This document shows, piece after piece, positions 61,991 to 64,000 of a stretch of 64,000 nt of DNA (the stretch's first letter is position 1; every line of letters begins with the position of its first letter). A program made the translations under genes and the position numbers. Origin of the DNA: Nocardioides marmorisolisilvae (GTDB lineage: Bacteria; Actinomycetota; Actinomycetes; Propionibacteriales; Nocardioidaceae). A model generated the notes under the pieces. That model searched no databases and was not told the DNA's origin. It saw only the letters and a program-made list of their open reading frames with translations. The stretch is from assembly GCF_003725775.1 (NCBI RefSeq), contig NZ_RJSG01000001.1, forward strand, positions 464,746-528,745, read 5' to 3'.

Positions 61991-63277
61991 TCAGCGCTCG
62001 TTGACCACGACGGTCTGCTCGCGACCCGGTCCGACACCGACCGCCCAGAACGGCGCACCGGACATCTCCTCGAGCGCCTTGACGTAGATCTGCGCGTTCT
62101 TCGGCAGGTCGTCGAAGCTGCGGCACCCGGAGATGTCCCCGCCCCAGCCGTCGAAGTACTCGTAGACGGGCTTCGCGTGGTGGTACTCGGTCTGGGTCAT
62201 CGGCATCTCGTCGTGGCGGACGCCGTCGATCTCGTAGGCCACGCAGACCGGGATCCGCTCCCAGTGGTCGAGCACGTCGAGCTTGGTCAGGTAGAACTCG
62301 GTCAGCCCGTTCACCCGCGCGGCGTACCGGGCGACGACGGCGTCGTACCAGCCGCAGCGCCGGGTGCGGCCGGTGGAGACACCGATCTCGCCGCCGATCT
62401 TCTGCAGGTTGATGCCGTCCTCGTCGAACAGCTCGGTCGGGAACGGACCCGAGCCGACGCGGGTCGAGTACGCCTTGATCACCCCGATGACGCGGTCGAT
62501 GCGCGTCGGGCCGATGCCGGCGCCGGTGCAGACACCGCCGGCGATCGGGCTGCTGGAGGTCACGAACGGGTAGGTGCCGTGGTCGACGTCGAGCATGGTG
62601 GCCTGGGCGCCCTCGAAGAGCACCGTCTTGCCCTCGTCGAGCGCCTTGTTCAGCAGCAGGCTGGTGTCGGCGACCATCGGGCGCAGCCGCTCGGTGTAGG
62701 TCAGCAGCTCCCCGACGACCGCCTCGACCTCGATCGCCCGGCGGTTGTAGACCTTCGCCAGCACCTGGTTGCGGACCTCGAGGGCAGCCTCGACCTTCTG
62801 GCGCAGGATGTTCTCGTCGAAGAGGTCGGCGATCCGGATCCCGACGCGGTTCACCTTGTCGCCGTACGCCGGACCGATGCCGCGGCCGGTGGTGCCGATC
62901 TGGTTCTTGCCGAGGAAGCGCTCGCTGACCTTGTCCACGGCCACGTGGTACGACGCGATCACGTGGGCGTTGCTGCTGACGACCAGTTGAGCGACCTCGA
63001 CGCCACGCTCGATCAGACCGTCGAGCTCGCGGAAGAGCGCCTCGGGCGAGACGACCACGCCGTTGGCGATGACCGAGGTCGCACCGGGGGTCAGGATGCC
63101 GCTGGGCAGCAGGTGGGTGGCGTACTTCTCGCCGTTGACGACGATGGTGTGACCGGCGTTGTGACCGCCGCTGGTGCGGACCACGTAGTCGATCGGCTGG
63201 CTGGTCGCGAGGAGGTCGGTGGCCTTCCCCTTGCCTTCATCACCCCACTGGGCTCCGAGGACGACGATCGCGGGCAT
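61991..63277 (-). CDS. purA: adenylosuccinate synthetase
   Basis: GTP-dependent enzyme forming adenylosuccinate from IMP and aspartate, 428 residues, the normal length. N-terminal [17 protein letters not shown] with the GTP-binding P-loop, [15 protein letters not shown] near 37, and the [16 protein letters not shown] motif near 125; C-terminal motifs include [13 protein letters not shown] 63277 with AAAGGG upstream. Regulation: the 5' leader contains a terminator-like hairpin (63297-63334), so premature termination may control it. Confidence 0.96.
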   Translation of the reverse strand: MPAIVVLGAQWGDEGKGKATDLLATSQPIDYVVRTSGGHNAGHTIVVNGEKYATHLLPSGILTPGATSVIANGVVVSPEALFRELDGLIERGVEVAQLVVSSNAHVIASYHVAVDKVSERFLGKNQIGTTGRGIGPAYGDKVNRVGIRIADLFDENILRQKVEAALEVRNQVLAKVYNRRAIEVEAVVGELLTYTERLRPMVADTSLLLNKALDEGKTVLFEGAQATMLDVDHGTYPFVTSSSPIAGGVCTGAGIGPTRIDRVIGVIKAYSTRVGSGPFPTELFDEDGINLQKIGGEIGVSTGRTRRCGWYDAVVARYAARVNGLTEFYLTKLDVLDHWERIPVCVAYEIDGVRHDEMPMTQTEYHHAKPVYEYFDGWGGDISGCRSFDDLPKNAQIYVKALEEMSGAPFWAVGVGPGREQTVVVNER

Positions 63278-63296
63278 GACACCACCCTTTCCAGGC

Positions 63297-63334
63297 AAAA
63301 AGTAAAGAACCCGACGTGCAACAGCACGGGGCTC
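63297..63334 (-). terminator. terminator-like hairpin in the purA leader (possible attenuator)
   Basis: On the minus strand gagccccgtgc pairs with gcacg-tc-gggttc (11 pairs, TC bulge, TGTT loop; one G-T pair), followed by tttactttttgcc. The hairpin is 20 bases upstream of the purA start codon and downstream of a possible tagcgt -10 box. No other minus-strand gene lies upstream, so the structure must act on purA itself. Confidence 0.7.
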
Positions 63335-63402
63335 TTGCGACCACACGCTACCAGAAACGGACCCCCCGTCCGCCGTTGCCGGAAGGGGCTAGGTTGTCGG
63401 GC

Positions 63403-64000
63403 GTGGACCCCCTCCTGCTCATCACGCACGCCGATGCGGGCAACGCCGACGCCCTGGGAGTGGCGCTCGAGGTTCTCGAGGGCCAGGCCTCCGTCGAGGT
63501 CTGCGAGACGAGCAATCCCGGCGAGCTGGACAGCATCCTGCACCGCGCCGGCAGCCGCCCGATCGTCGTCGCCGGCGGTGACGGCAGCCTGCACGCGGTG
63601 ATCGCGACGCTGCACCGCCGCAACGACCTGGCCGGCAAGACCCTCGGCCTGCTGCCGCTGGGCACCGGCAACGACTTCGCCCGCGCGGTCGACCTTCCGC
63701 TCGACCCGGTCGAGGCGGCCGAGGCTCTGCTCAAGAGCAGCCCGCACCCGATGGACCTGATCGTCGACGAGCTCGGCGAGGTCGTGGTCAACCACGTCCA
63801 CGTCGGCACCAGCGTGATGGCCAGCAAGCACGGGGCGACGTTCAAGGAGATCCTCGGGCCGTTCGGCCTCGGCCTGGTCGCCTACCCGCTCGGGGTGGCC
63901 CGAGCGGCCCTGAAGCCTTCCTCGATCCGGTTGCGGATCGAGGTCGACGGCGAGGTCGTGGCTGACGTGGACCGGCAGGTGCTGATGGTCGGGGTCGGCA
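63403..64000 (+). CDS. diacylglycerol-kinase-like lipid kinase, N-terminal part (cut by window edge)
   Basis: The first 199 codons of a DagK/YegS-type kinase that phosphorylates a membrane lipid such as diacylglycerol. It has the nucleotide-binding motif VVAGGDGSLHAVI near residue 52 and the PLGTGNDFAR motif near 81, both diagnostic. Start is GTG 63403; no strong ribosome binding site. Divergent from purA; the leader regions share 125 bases. Confidence 0.88.
   Translation, partial: MDPLLLITHADAGNADALGVALEVLEGQASVEVCETSNPGELDSILHRAGSRPIVVAGGDGSLHAVIATLHRRNDLAGKTLGLLPLGTGNDFARAVDLPLDPVEAAEALLKSSPHPMDLIVDELGEVVVNHVHVGTSVMASKHGATFKEILGPFGLGLVAYPLGVARAALKPSSIRLRIEVDGEVVADVDRQVLMVGVG

Overview
The window is a GC-rich, densely coded actinobacterial chromosome segment. 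It is most likely from the Nocardioidaceae (Nocardioides-like), inferred from base composition, frequent GTG starts, gene order and family content; no 16S gene is present. Genes lie mostly on the minus strand. No gene-free stretch exceeds about 200 bases (the longest is 27358-27560, where I see nothing definite). I see no insertion sequence, integrase, prophage or CRISPR array. The only RNA gene is a tRNA-Thr(CGT).

Layout. 1-10100: housekeeping block ppa / dacB - zincin metalloprotease - tilS ... hpt - ftsH (cut by the window edge). It is interrupted between tilS and hpt by an LLM flavin oxidoreductase and a 1048-residue membrane serine hydrolase. 10200-14330: methyltransferase, acyl-CoA oxidase, and two overlapping secreted-protein genes of unknown function with relaxed codon use. 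14330-16780: NlpC/P60 wall hydrolase and PAP2 phosphatase. 16849-20667: thiamine ABC importer (substrate protein, fused permease, ATPase) behind a clear TPP riboswitch. 20682-23721: MBL hydrolase, amine-dehydrogenase-like oxidoreductase and SDR in one operon whose promoter carries a KstR-type palindrome. 23800-25060: two tandem LPxTG surface proteins. 25219-29743: SNF2 helicase, thioesterase, haloalkane dehalogenase-like hydrolase, HD protein.

29766-42830: tRNA-Thr, secreted tripeptidyl-aminopeptidase-type hydrolase, holB-tmk, topA, a methyltransferase, a Tat-exported FAD enzyme, membrane pyrophosphatase hppA and a STAS anti-anti-sigma factor. 42970-53268: MrfA-type helicase, then a small secreted protein with its own ABC transporter, an F420-type oxidoreductase, and the actinobacterial tight-adherence (tad) pilus locus: Ssd/CpaE-like ATPase, TadA, TadB, TadC, a 59-residue Flp-like pilin, and two TadE-like proteins. 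Two DnaA-box-like sites lie upstream of the tad operon. 53317-56990: secreted protein and a DUF7064-like / phosphotransferase pair divergent from a TetR regulator, with an operator-like palindrome between them. 56987-64000: purB, purD and purA interleaved with a TetR regulator, a secreted protein and a small catalase; a diacylglycerol-kinase-like gene runs off the end.

Points that stand out: a short dispersed repeat inserted in the same reading frame into three unrelated genes (zincin metalloprotease, topA, methyltransferase); a perfect 15-bp hairpin covering the start codon of the ABC ATPase in the secreted-protein module; two KstR-like operators; a terminator-like hairpin in the purA leader; and a serine hydrolase whose putative oxyanion and nucleophile motifs are about 850 residues apart, separated by a membrane domain.
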